From Candidatus Poribacteria bacterium (GTDB taxonomy: Bacteria; Poribacteria; WGA-4E; WGA-3G), in the NCBI GenBank assembly GCA_022827185.1, contig JAJDTM010000065.1:1-64000 (forward strand): 64,000 nucleotides of DNA, written 5' to 3'. Each line of letters opens with the position of its first letter. Position 1 is the first letter of the stretch. The position numbers were made by a program, and so were the translations under genes. Positions 33,917 to 41,696 of the stretch are shown in pieces. Below the pieces are notes generated by a model. It searched no databases, was not told the origin of the DNA, and worked only from the letters and a program-made list of their open reading frames with translations.

Positions 33917-35206
33917 GTGATTGATCTTAAATTTATTCGCGAAAATACCGAAGCTGTGCGTCAGATGTTGGCAGATCGGCATACGGAAGCTGATTTAGAC
34001 CAGTTGGTAGAACTGGATACACGCTGGCGTGAGAATCTGACGCATACACAATCCTTGAAAGCGCATCAAAACCAAGTCTCGCAACAGATCGCTGAGCGCA
34101 AAAAAGCAAAACAAGATGCAACCGAGACTATCGCGGAGATGCGGGAATTGTCGCAAAAAATCAAGGAACTTACAGCAGAAAACAACGATACAAAAACTGA
34201 GATAGACGCAATTCTGCTGACCATTCCGAATATGCCAGAGGCAAGCACACCTGTCGGCACCAGCGAAGACGATAACATCGAAATCAAGACGTGGGGTGAA
34301 TTGCCCAATTTTGATTTTGAACTGAAACCGCACTGGGAAATCGCAGAACAATTGGATATCGTCGATTTTCAACGCGGTGCTAAGGTCGCAGGCAGCAATT
34401 TTGTGCTTTTCAAAGGCTTAGGGGCGCGGTTAGAACGGGCACTGATTCAATTCATGCTCGATCTGCATACGACGCAACACGGCTATACCGAAGTCTCACC
34501 GCCGTTTCTTGCCAATCGACCGACAATGACAGGGACAGGACAACTCCCTAAATTTGAGGCAGACATGTACCGCTGCGACAGAGACGAAGAGAACCCCGAT
34601 AGCGATCTGTTTCTCATTCCAACGGCTGAAGTCCCCGTGACGAACCTCTTCGCGGACGAAATACTCTCCAGTGATGATTTACCTATCTACTATACTGCCT
34701 ATACCCCCTGTTTCCGACGTGAAGCGGGTGCTTACGGTAAGGACACGCGAGGCTTACAGCGCATCCATCAATTTGACAAAGTGGAGATGGTGAAGTTCAC
34801 TACCCCTGAAACCTCTTATGCCGAACACGAATCTTTATTGGAAAATGCCGAAAGTGTTTTGCAGGCACTCGGTTTGCCTTACCGCGTCGTACAACATTGC
34901 ACAGTGGAACTCGGTTTCGCTGCAGCGAAATGTTATGACATAGAGGTGTGGGCACCTGCCCGACAGCGATTTTTAGAGGTCTCCTCCTGTAGCAACTTCG
35001 AGGCGTTCCAAGCACGTCGTGCGAATATCCGCTACCGTCCGGAAGCGGGCGCGAAACCAGAGTTCATCCATACGCTCAACGCGTCCGGTACGGCACTGCC
35101 ACGCATCGTCATCGCGCTCCTTGAGACGTATCAGAATTCAGATAGCACAGTGCGTATCCCTGCAGTCCTACAACCGTATATGGGTGGTCTAACGCAAATT
35201 GGATGA
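33917..35206 (+). CDS. serS: Seryl-tRNA synthetase
   Basis: A 429-residue class II aminoacyl-tRNA synthetase that charges tRNA-Ser (and tRNA-Sec) with serine. The N-terminal long coiled-coil arm (residues about 25-105) that grips the tRNA variable arm is evident (MIDLKFIRENTEAVRQM start; heptad-like KKAKQDATETIAEMRELSQ). Class II motif 2 is CFRREAGAYGKDTRGLQRIHQFDKVE and motif 3 lies in the last 50 residues (ALPRIVIALLETYQ). The length is normal for the family. The start is a GTG; GGAGG lies 12 bases upstream, a slightly long spacing. It follows the tRNA genes but is separated from them by a terminator. Confidence 0.97.
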   Translation: MIDLKFIRENTEAVRQMLADRHTEADLDQLVELDTRWRENLTHTQSLKAHQNQVSQQIAERKKAKQDATETIAEMRELSQKIKELTAENNDTKTEIDAILLTIPNMPEASTPVGTSEDDNIEIKTWGELPNFDFELKPHWEIAEQLDIVDFQRGAKVAGSNFVLFKGLGARLERALIQFMLDLHTTQHGYTEVSPPFLANRPTMTGTGQLPKFEADMYRCDRDEENPDSDLFLIPTAEVPVTNLFADEILSSDDLPIYYTAYTPCFRREAGAYGKDTRGLQRIHQFDKVEMVKFTTPETSYAEHESLLENAESVLQALGLPYRVVQHCTVELGFAAAKCYDIEVWAPARQRFLEVSSCSNFEAFQARRANIRYRPEAGAKPEFIHTLNASGTALPRIVIALLETYQNSDSTVRIPAVLQPYMGGLTQIG

Positions 35207-35224
35207 TAATCGTGAATTCAAGTC

Positions 35225-35611
35225 ATGGAATTCAACTACTATCCAGAAACCGACTCACTTTATATCAACTTGTCCGAGCAGCCCAGCGTAGAAAGTCGAG
35301 AAATCTCGGAAGGTATTCTTCTTGATTATGATAACGCAAGTTGCCACCTGTTTATACACATAGCACTCCGCTGGAGTGCAAGAGTTAAATACACCATTTT
35401 CTATTCTCACTGCGAAGCAATATCACCCCTCTGGGGTGGGGAGAGCGTCTGAAAAACTGTGTTGAAACGCTCAAAATCCGTTAGTAGCAACTTGGGTTAT
35501 GATACTGAAGGTAGACTTGTTGGCATTGACATTGATAATGCCAGCCACAAAATTGAAATGGAGAAACTAATTCTCAGTAAGATTCCCGAAGAGGCATGCG
35601 ATTGCTATTAA
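35225..35611 (+). pseudogene. DUF2283 gene split by a small insertion element
   Basis: The 5' part (35225-35333) encodes MEFNYYPETDSLYINLS, then PSVESREISEGILLDYD. The 3' part (35505-35611) continues in the frame of the original gene as TEGRLVGIDIDNASHKIEMEKL to a stop after CDCY. Removing 35334-35504 (the insert plus one copy of the 8-base target duplication) restores a continuous 72-residue DUF2283 protein (LLDYDTEGRLVGIDIDNAS). As it stands the reading frame enters the insert and ends at 35452. A first DUF2283 gene with a nuclease-like partner lies at 27792; this one has no visible partner, only serS 18 bases upstream. Confidence 0.85.
35334..35496. mobile_element. 163-bp MITE-like insertion with 8-bp target duplication
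   Basis: The insert is flanked by direct copies of TTATGATA (35326-35333 and 35497-35504). Its ends are inverted: CGCAAGTTGCCAC at the left matches the complement of GTAGCAACTTGGG at the right with two mismatches. No coding capacity. Two internal hairpins are visible, GCACTCC-GCT-GGAGTGC and CACCCC-TCT-GGGGTG. An 8-bp duplication and about 13-bp terminal repeats fit a non-autonomous derivative of a DDE-type IS whose family I cannot name. Confidence 0.8.
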
Positions 35612-35622
35612 CGCAAAGTTAC

Positions 35623-35640
35623 GGCACAACAGAGTGTGCC
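35623..35640 (+). terminator. Short hairpin between the DUF2283 pseudogene and bioB
   Basis: GGCACA, loop ACAGAG, TGTGCC followed by TACTACTTTT on the plus strand. A six-pair stem with a weak T-tract between convergent genes; possibly a bidirectional terminator. Confidence 0.4.
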
Positions 35641-35648
35641 TACTACTT

Positions 35649-36749
35649 TTAAGATTCCATGCGCGGTCGAAGCACTTTTAACTCTTTGAGAAGTACATCT
35701 CTTTTCTCTATTTCGTCCTGATTGAGTTGTCCAGCGTCTTCAGCGTTTGTTTTCACCGTAAACCCGGCATCCCTAATCATCTCAAGCGTCCGCGATGCCG
35801 CCGAACCTTCAGCGTTTAGATAGCCATCAACAAACATCGAATTTGCCGGATAGAGTGCCATCACTTCCATACTCCGCAGATGATGTTCTCTACCTGCGGC
35901 GACCCGTATCTCTGCTTGCGGATTCAAGAACCGATACAGACACAGGACTCGGAGACAATAATCCGGCGTTAAAGTAGTAGGCATACGCCGCTGGGTTTCC
36001 GTATCAAACTCCGACAACTGCGTACCGGATATCGGTAAGAAAAAGTTGACGGGTAATGAGGCTACCTCAAGCTGTCGGAGTGCTTTCGCCACCTTAATTA
36101 AGTCATCCGTTCCTTCACCCATCCCAACGATTACACCTGAACAACAGGCAAGTCCAACTGTTTGCGCGGCTTGCAGTGTCTCCATCCTATCCTGATAAGT
36201 GTGTGTACTACAGATATTCGGATAGTGCGCCTCAGAAGTATTCAAATTATGGTTCAATCTATCTAATCCTGCCTCTTTCAAGATATGGGCAGATGCTACG
36301 TCAATCAATCCGGCAGAGAGACACACCTCAATCGGATAGTGTGCCTTCACAGTATGGATGAGTTCCGCGAGGTGTGCGACCCGCTTTGGCGAGGGACCGC
36401 GCCCACTCATAACAATACAGTAACGATACGCGCCAGACGCATAAGCACGCTTCGCTTCCTCCAGTATCTCAGCATCGGGTTTTAAGGGATAAGCCTCAAT
36501 GTTTGTCGTTGCCGAACTTGCCTGCGCGCAATAGCCACAATCCTCTGGACAGTAACCGTTTTGTGCATTGTTCAGGATATGGAGTTGAACCTCATTCCGA
36601 AAATAGGTTTTGCGAACCTGATATGCAGCATCCAATAGCGGAAGTAATTCCACTTCCGACCCAGTTAGTATCTTTTCACAGCAAGCATCGGAAAGAACTT
36701 CACCTTGGAGGCTATTGGTCGTCAATTCCTGATAAAATGTTGTTTCCAT
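35649..36749 (-). CDS. bioB: Biotin synthase
   Basis: A 366-residue radical SAM enzyme that inserts sulfur into dethiobiotin to make biotin. The SAM-binding [4Fe-4S] motif is C67-PED-C71-GY-C74, followed by AQASSA. Residues of the second, auxiliary [2Fe-2S] cluster occur in the barrel (for example CIVMSGRGPSPKRV, EVCLSAGLID, ACCSGVIVGMGE). Other BioB blocks include LDRLNHNLNTSEAHYPNICSTHTYQDR and RVAAGREHHLRSMEVMALYPANSMFVDGYL. The length is near the family norm. No other biotin-pathway gene lies next to it. Confidence 0.93.
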   Translation of the reverse strand: METTFYQELTTNSLQGEVLSDACCEKILTGSEVELLPLLDAAYQVRKTYFRNEVQLHILNNAQNGYCPEDCGYCAQASSATTNIEAYPLKPDAEILEEAKRAYASGAYRYCIVMSGRGPSPKRVAHLAELIHTVKAHYPIEVCLSAGLIDVASAHILKEAGLDRLNHNLNTSEAHYPNICSTHTYQDRMETLQAAQTVGLACCSGVIVGMGEGTDDLIKVAKALRQLEVASLPVNFFLPISGTQLSEFDTETQRRMPTTLTPDYCLRVLCLYRFLNPQAEIRVAAGREHHLRSMEVMALYPANSMFVDGYLNAEGSAASRTLEMIRDAGFTVKTNAEDAGQLNQDEIEKRDVLLKELKVLRPRMES

Positions 36750-36813
36750 GTTTTAGTTTTTCTTAGTTTTAGCACAATTTCATACGAGTGCGCATATTCT
36801 TTTCAAGTATTTG

Positions 36814-37629
36814 TTAAACGTCCCATGCAACGTCCACTGCATTAAAGACTGGTCCCTCGGTGCAAACACGTTGATATTCCACACTACTTGGACCAGTTCG
36901 GACAGGGCAAACACAGCCGAGGCAGACCCCCATGGCACACCCCATCCGATTCTCCATAGCAATTTGCGTCGGCACCTCAAAGCCAACTGTTATCTTTGCG
37001 ACGACAGAAAGCATCCCGTGTGGGCCACACGCATAAACCGTTGGACACTGCCAAGCGGTATCCTCAAGTAGGTCTGTGAGGATGTCAGTGACATACCCGT
37101 GATGCCCGACGCTGCCATCATCTGTAGCTATATGCACCGAGATGCCGATAGATTCTAAATCTGTCACACTTAAGAGTCGTGCGTGATGTTGCGCACCCAC
37201 CAATCCCAAGGTATGTATACCGTTCCTACGCAATGCCACAGCCAACAACATGAGCGAAGCAATGCCAGCACCGCCACCCACAAGGATTGCGGGTTCAGGT
37301 TTTACAGTAAAATCGAAAGTATTACCGAGGGGTCCGAGTACTTGGAGCGGTGCACCTTTCGGCATCTCCGACAACCGTTTCGTCCCCTCACCAATAATTT
37401 GATAGAGCATTGTTATCTCACGCCCTTCCACTGTATAGATTGTGAAAGGTCGGCGGAGCAGCATCCCCGTATCTTGCGAAATCATCACATGGACAAACTG
37501 CCCTGGACGTGCGTGCTGAGCGATTTCAGCACACTCACAACGTAACAGATAATGCGCCTCCGCTACCGCCTCATTTGAGAGGACAGTGGTATGGATATCG
37601 TAAGTATTCGATAAACGGTCATTTCGCAT
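36814..37629 (-). CDS. pyrK: Dihydroorotate dehydrogenase electron-transfer subunit-type flavoprotein
   Basis: About 271 residues from the ATG at 37629 (MRNDRLSNTYDIHTTV). An upstream in-frame start would add 19 hydrophobic residues that are not usual in this family. An FAD-binding barrel (GQFVHVMI, RRPFTIY) is followed by a nucleotide-binding domain (ILVGGGAGIASLMLLA, TVYACGPHGML) and the C-terminal [2Fe-2S] site GCAMGVCLGCVCPVR with a last Cys in RVCTEGPVF. PyrK passes electrons from dihydroorotate oxidation by PyrD-B to NAD+. No pyrD is adjacent, so a related ferredoxin-NADP reductase-type role cannot be excluded, but the GC-GVCLGCVCP motif favours PyrK. Confidence 0.87.
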   Translation of the reverse strand: MRNDRLSNTYDIHTTVLSNEAVAEAHYLLRCECAEIAQHARPGQFVHVMISQDTGMLLRRPFTIYTVEGREITMLYQIIGEGTKRLSEMPKGAPLQVLGPLGNTFDFTVKPEPAILVGGGAGIASLMLLAVALRRNGIHTLGLVGAQHHARLLSVTDLESIGISVHIATDDGSVGHHGYVTDILTDLLEDTAWQCPTVYACGPHGMLSVVAKITVGFEVPTQIAMENRMGCAMGVCLGCVCPVRTGPSSVEYQRVCTEGPVFNAVDVAWDV

Positions 37630-37909
37630 GGCATATATGTTACCACGAAAAATTGAATATAGCAAGACCAATCCAAACAGAGGCATTCAGTTCTCAGTCC
37701 TTAAGCGAAAACAGGACAATGGCTCCCGATTATGGACCGCTGCCGGGTAAAAAAAAGGTTTTTACTATCTTTTTAACGATAGGCGTATCTAATAGAGTAA
37801 GTGCGTCTTCAGTGCTTGTAATTCCATCTTAAATGATGACGGCAATCACAAATTTACTTGCAATATTTGGGAATTATGCTACGATTATGCACCGGGAGAA
37901 CAATAGATT

Positions 37910-38854
37910 ATGAAAAACACATTGAAATTTCGTAGCGACCAGCGTTTCAAAATCGTGCAATTCACTGATATTCACTGGCAGAATGGTGAAGCCGCTGATC
38001 AACAATCAGCAGCACTGATGACACAAATCGCATCAGCAGAATCTCCGGATTTAATTGTGTTAACAGGTGATATTTTATCTGGTGGTGGATGCGATGATGC
38101 CGCTGATTCCCTCCGAGAGGTCGTTAAAATTGTAGAAGAATGCGGAATTCCCTGGACTGCGGTTTTCGGCAACCACGATGACGAAGGTACCGCCGATCGT
38201 CACGAGTTGATGGCAGTTATGCAAGATAGCGAATTGTCTCTCTCGGAACCAGGTCCCGAAGAAATATCCGGTGTCGGGAATTACACTTTACCTATCAAGT
38301 ATTCTGAAGAGAATGCATCCGCTGCGCTGCTTTATTTTATTGATTCGGGGAGTTACGCGTCAACAGATATTGGTGGCTACGATTGGATTAGACGGGATCA
38401 AATTGCATGGTATCTAAAAGAATCCGCAAGGTTTACCGCTGAAGCGGGACATCCACTTCCTGCGCTTGCCTTTTTCCACATCCCAATTCCGGAATATGAC
38501 GAGGTGTGGAATTTTCATACCTGCTATGGCGTGAAATATGAGAACGTATGCGCGCCTCAAGTGAACACAGGATTTTTCGCTGCGATGCACGAAGCCGGTG
38601 ATGTCATGGGAACTTTTGTAGGACACGAGCATATCAACGATTTCTGGGGCGATTTGCACGGGATCCGTCTCTGTTACGGCCGCGCCACGGGTTACAATAC
38701 ATACGGCAGAGAAGGTTTTCCGCGTGGTGCACGTGTTATTCAGTTACAGGAAGGCAAGCGGCAATTTGAGACATGGCTCCATCTTGACGATGGCACCGTA
38801 GTCCATTCACAACCAGAACATACACCGATCCAACGAACTTTTACTGAGGATTAA
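37910..38854 (+). CDS. Calcineurin-like metallophosphoesterase (Dcr2/purple-acid-like)
   Basis: A 314-residue binuclear-metal phosphoesterase. The conserved blocks are D20-I-H22 in VQFTDIHW, G-D54 in LTGDI, GNHDD with N88-H89-D90, a downstream histidine in LAFFHIPIPEYDEVW, and GHEHINDFWG near the C-terminus. No signal peptide is seen, so it is likely cytoplasmic. The order and spacing resemble the Dcr2-type phosphatases of bacteria and fungi. The substrate is unknown. The gene stands alone between pyrK and an IS605-like remnant. Confidence 0.87.
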   Translation: MKNTLKFRSDQRFKIVQFTDIHWQNGEAADQQSAALMTQIASAESPDLIVLTGDILSGGGCDDAADSLREVVKIVEECGIPWTAVFGNHDDEGTADRHELMAVMQDSELSLSEPGPEEISGVGNYTLPIKYSEENASAALLYFIDSGSYASTDIGGYDWIRRDQIAWYLKESARFTAEAGHPLPALAFFHIPIPEYDEVWNFHTCYGVKYENVCAPQVNTGFFAAMHEAGDVMGTFVGHEHINDFWGDLHGIRLCYGRATGYNTYGREGFPRGARVIQLQEGKRQFETWLHLDDGTVVHSQPEHTPIQRTFTED

Positions 38855-38918
38855 TAGATTATATACCAACTAATAATCAGATTTAACAAATTCAGGATTT
38901 ATCTTACAGGAGGGAATC

Positions 38919-39286
38919 GTCAACTACCCAAGCCTAAAGGCATTGGGCTTGTAAAAAGCCTGTTTGCCTCGTACTTCGTTCTTGTTTCTCGCTTCACAGA
39001 GGGTGGCAACCCACCGCTCTCCACGAAGCCCCGCAGCAGGGCTAAAAGTCTATTTCTCGCTGGCGGTTAAGCCGATACAATGCGAGTGTGTCTCCCTCAA
39101 GCGTCTGTTTCTTTTCCGTATCGTGCTGTAGCTTTACACAAGTCGCACACGGGGGTAGCGAAACAGCAGCATAACTTTCAACCTTACACTACAAAGAATA
39201 GTCTAACATTTTTGACACTTTTCGTCAAGGAAAAACACAGGAGGCGGGCATTCCTCCCAATGTTAAAACATTGGGTTTCTTGCCCG
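38919..39286 (-). mobile_element. Small tnpB-less IS200/IS605-like element (copy 2) with omega-RNA-like region
   Basis: A 368-bp block with no coding capacity. On the minus strand it starts with a long palindromic end (39286-39245: CGGGCAAGAAACCCAATG, loop, CATTGGGAGGAATGCCCG), a form typical of IS200/IS605 left ends. It finishes with a hairpin and terminal GGGTAGTTGAC (38929-38919), typical of the right end and of the 3' scaffold of TnpB omega-RNAs. Between them are GC-rich stem-loops (for example near 39000-39030, AGCGGTGGGTTGCCACCCTC). The RNA guide would begin with the flanking bases GATTCCCTCC. No tnpA or tnpB is present, so it is a non-autonomous copy or a relic. Confidence 0.6.
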
Positions 39287-39294
39287 AAGATTAG

Positions 39295-39639
39295 GTGAGA
39301 GCAAATTCTCAAATCTCCGTTCGACACGAAGGAAAGATCGCTATATTTGACATTACGGGTTACCTTACTGATGCGTCCGAGCCTATCTTAAGCGACGCTT
39401 ACGCTGATGTGGAGGTTCAAGACGCTGAAAAAGTTTTACTCAACTTTGAACGACGGAGCTTCATCACAAGTAGTGGTTTCGGGGAAATCATCAGATTACT
39501 CTGGAAGATGCGAGAAAAGGGGCAGGTTTTACGAGTCGCACACCCATCTACCCAGGTCCGTAACATTTTCAATACGATCGGGCTGACCCAAAGCATCGGT
39601 GTCTTTGAATCCGAAGAAGAAGCACTCAAAGATTTTTAA
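39295..39639 (+). CDS. STAS-domain anti-sigma-factor antagonist-like protein
   Basis: A 114-residue single STAS domain of the SpoIIAA/RsbV type: KIAIFDITGYLTDAS, then KVLLNFERRSFITSSGFGEIIRLLWKMREKGQVLRVAHP. The serine that is phosphorylated by the partner kinase in this family would be S59 or S60 in the ITSSG loop. Such proteins bind or release an anti-sigma factor/kinase in partner-switching regulation. No anti-sigma kinase or PP2C phosphatase is nearby. It begins at a GTG only nine bases after the IS605-like palindrome, so its promoter may lie inside the element; a good ribosome binding site is not visible. Confidence 0.82.
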   Translation: MRANSQISVRHEGKIAIFDITGYLTDASEPILSDAYADVEVQDAEKVLLNFERRSFITSSGFGEIIRLLWKMREKGQVLRVAHPSTQVRNIFNTIGLTQSIGVFESEEEALKDF

Positions 39640-39668
39640 TTCATTTTTCTGTAGGTCAAGCGTATGTT

Positions 39669-41561
39669 TTATGGAAAAAGGGTGTACATATTCATATTCA
39701 AAATCACTCCCAATAAACTCCAGAAGCTTCCTGCAAGGAACTGACCGAATACGAAACCCAAGAACAGCGGTAACGCTTTGCGATAGGCTCGCACCCCACC
39801 ACCCGCGAAGAGTACCTGTTTAAAGAGCCAACCTAAAAAGATTGAGAACCACATCCAACCGATCGCCCAACCGTTGCCGACAGCATAGCCGACAGGGTAA
39901 AACGGCCACCACAAAAACTGGCGTTTCAGAAACGTCAGTACACCGGTGAACAGAAAACCAAACGCGATATGCTGGACCGCGGGTAGATTCGGTGCCCGCG
40001 GTGCTATAATCCAGCTTTGCAAGCGGTTAAATTCACCAACGCCCCACTGTGCAAATCGGTACTCATAATAAATTGCCACATGCCCGACAATCGAAATGAT
40101 TGTCCCGACAATTGATGCCACAATCAGTGCCACAACCAACCGATTCTCAGGTAAACGAAAATGCCTACCGATTTTGAAAGCCTCCAACTGATGCGGCATC
40201 GGGTGGCACCGGTATCCATACGCAAGCCACGACAATAAGGTAGTGTTGGTTAGATTTTGCGCGCCCAATGGACGACTACCGCCGAATAATAACATAATCC
40301 TGTCGGGATGCATCCCGTGCAGTTCGTGTGTCGGCGGTCCAAGCTCGGCACGCATACGTGTCATGCCGATGCATAACACCAAATAGATGCCGAAATAGCC
40401 GAGCGCTACCCACGGCGATAATCCGGCAAAATACCAGAACACCAACACCAACGCCATACTAACTATCAATCCAAAAACAGCAAGCCGGTATAAACCGTCT
40501 TTAGATTTAAAGGAGAATACGCCGCTAAGTATTTCCCAAATCTGTCGCCGACTTGTAACAAGTGCAAGTGCCCCGATGCCGAGCCATGCCCCGCCACGTT
40601 GTTCGGTTTGTAAACCGATGGCGGTTGTCCATCCAGTTGCGCTAAAAAAGACGCGCTGCGCGCCCCAAAAAAGATAGAAAAACCATAATGATAACGACAG
40701 ATCCAACGGCATAAGGTACCCAAACCCGATCGCAAACGGATAGACATAGATCGGCAAACGTCCGACAGCGTTCCACGGTCGGTCAGAAAAATAGAGCTGA
40801 TACTTAATTTTCAGGGAAGGTATCACGGGAAAAAGATAATTTAATCCCGCCAGAATTTCCAATCCAAATGCGATGCCAAAACCGAGCCAAATCAGTTTAT
40901 TCCGAAAGAGCGCGGATGTATTTCCAAGTAGTTCAACAGGCAGCGTCGTTAAGGGATAACTCAATTTCTCGTGGTCAATCCACTGCCGCCTAATGATAAT
41001 GTTGACACAAAGCATCATAAAGAGAATAACCACTACCAGTCCACTCCACGCGACAATGGGCCACAACCACGCCTCCATGTATTGCTGCTGCCAAAACGTA
41101 TCATCTCCCTCAAAATAACCCTGTAGAATACCCCGATCCGTAATGGTTAGCCATGTTGGCATGAATCGGAAAAAGAGGTCTGCCCATTCATTTTCGGGGG
41201 TTGCGAACCACCCTGCATTGGCGATCATCGGCACTAATTGCCGAACAATGTCGTGCCCTGCAAGCGCCGTCGCGACCGATACCATTGTGTATGTCAGGGC
41301 GAGTTCACGCGCTGTCGGGGCAAAACTTTTGAAAACCTTTTTGAGAAATGGGGTTATGAGTGCCAGCAGAAAGAATGTGAAAAGGACAGTGGGAAAAATA
41401 GAGAAATCGGTGAGTTCCCAGACGACACGGTTTTCTGCGGAAATAATCCAATAACAGGTGAGGATAATAAGGATCGAACCGAAGACGAGCGTCCCGAAAA
41501 AGAAACGGAGTGCTGAGGATTTTTGGTTGCTCTCAGACGTGGTTTGTGCTTTGTGCTGCAT
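39669..41561 (-). CDS. Large polytopic membrane protein, DUF6785/DUF6784-like (copy 2)
   Basis: A 630-residue protein with about 13-15 membrane helices, homologous along its length to the one at 24208-26217 (shared FATPENEWADLFF, PTWLTITDRG, RRQWIDHEKLSYPL, FLWWPFYPVGYAVG, GGVRAYRKALPL). A segment ELGPPTHELHGMHPD is present here but much changed in copy 1. No known transport or catalytic motif is recognised. It is a single gene with its own promoter, divergent from the glycosyltransferase genes. The -10 box lies only six bases before the ATG, so the transcript may be leaderless. Confidence 0.65.
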   Translation of the reverse strand: MQHKAQTTSESNQKSSALRFFFGTLVFGSILIILTCYWIISAENRVVWELTDFSIFPTVLFTFFLLALITPFLKKVFKSFAPTARELALTYTMVSVATALAGHDIVRQLVPMIANAGWFATPENEWADLFFRFMPTWLTITDRGILQGYFEGDDTFWQQQYMEAWLWPIVAWSGLVVVILFMMLCVNIIIRRQWIDHEKLSYPLTTLPVELLGNTSALFRNKLIWLGFGIAFGLEILAGLNYLFPVIPSLKIKYQLYFSDRPWNAVGRLPIYVYPFAIGFGYLMPLDLSLSLWFFYLFWGAQRVFFSATGWTTAIGLQTEQRGGAWLGIGALALVTSRRQIWEILSGVFSFKSKDGLYRLAVFGLIVSMALVLVFWYFAGLSPWVALGYFGIYLVLCIGMTRMRAELGPPTHELHGMHPDRIMLLFGGSRPLGAQNLTNTTLLSWLAYGYRCHPMPHQLEAFKIGRHFRLPENRLVVALIVASIVGTIISIVGHVAIYYEYRFAQWGVGEFNRLQSWIIAPRAPNLPAVQHIAFGFLFTGVLTFLKRQFLWWPFYPVGYAVGNGWAIGWMWFSIFLGWLFKQVLFAGGGVRAYRKALPLFLGFVFGQFLAGSFWSLLGVILNMNMYTLFP

Positions 41562-41567
41562 GCCTAT

Positions 41568-41597
41568 AGTATATCATATCGGTGGGTGTTGATGCAA
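41568..41597 (-). promoter_or_regulatory. Promoter of the DUF6785-like gene, apparently leaderless
   Basis: On the minus strand, TTGCAT (41597-41592), 18 bases, TATACT (41573-41568), then six bases to the ATG at 41561. Transcription would begin at or beside the start codon. It is divergent from the promoter at 41633-41661. Confidence 0.5.
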
Positions 41598-41632
41598 CGA
41601 TATATGATGAGTATCGGCGCGCAGCTTCAAGA

Positions 41633-41661
41633 TTGCCTACTTCTCCGTTTTGTGTTATAAT
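41633..41661 (+). promoter_or_regulatory. Sigma-70-type promoter of the glycosyltransferase genes
   Basis: TTGCCT (41633-41638), a 17-base spacer and a perfect TATAAT (41656-41661), 35 bases before the ATG of the first GT9 gene; AAGGA precedes the start codon. Confidence 0.65.
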
Positions 41662-41696
41662 AAAGGCAACTTTAACTTCACAGGTAAGGAAAAAAC

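Noticed and set aside
37748..37785. An A/T-rich hairpin (GTAAAAA...TTTTTAC followed by T residues) upstream of the metallophosphoesterase gene
   Set aside because: It follows no plus-strand gene and could arise from A/T runs, so terminator status was not claimed.
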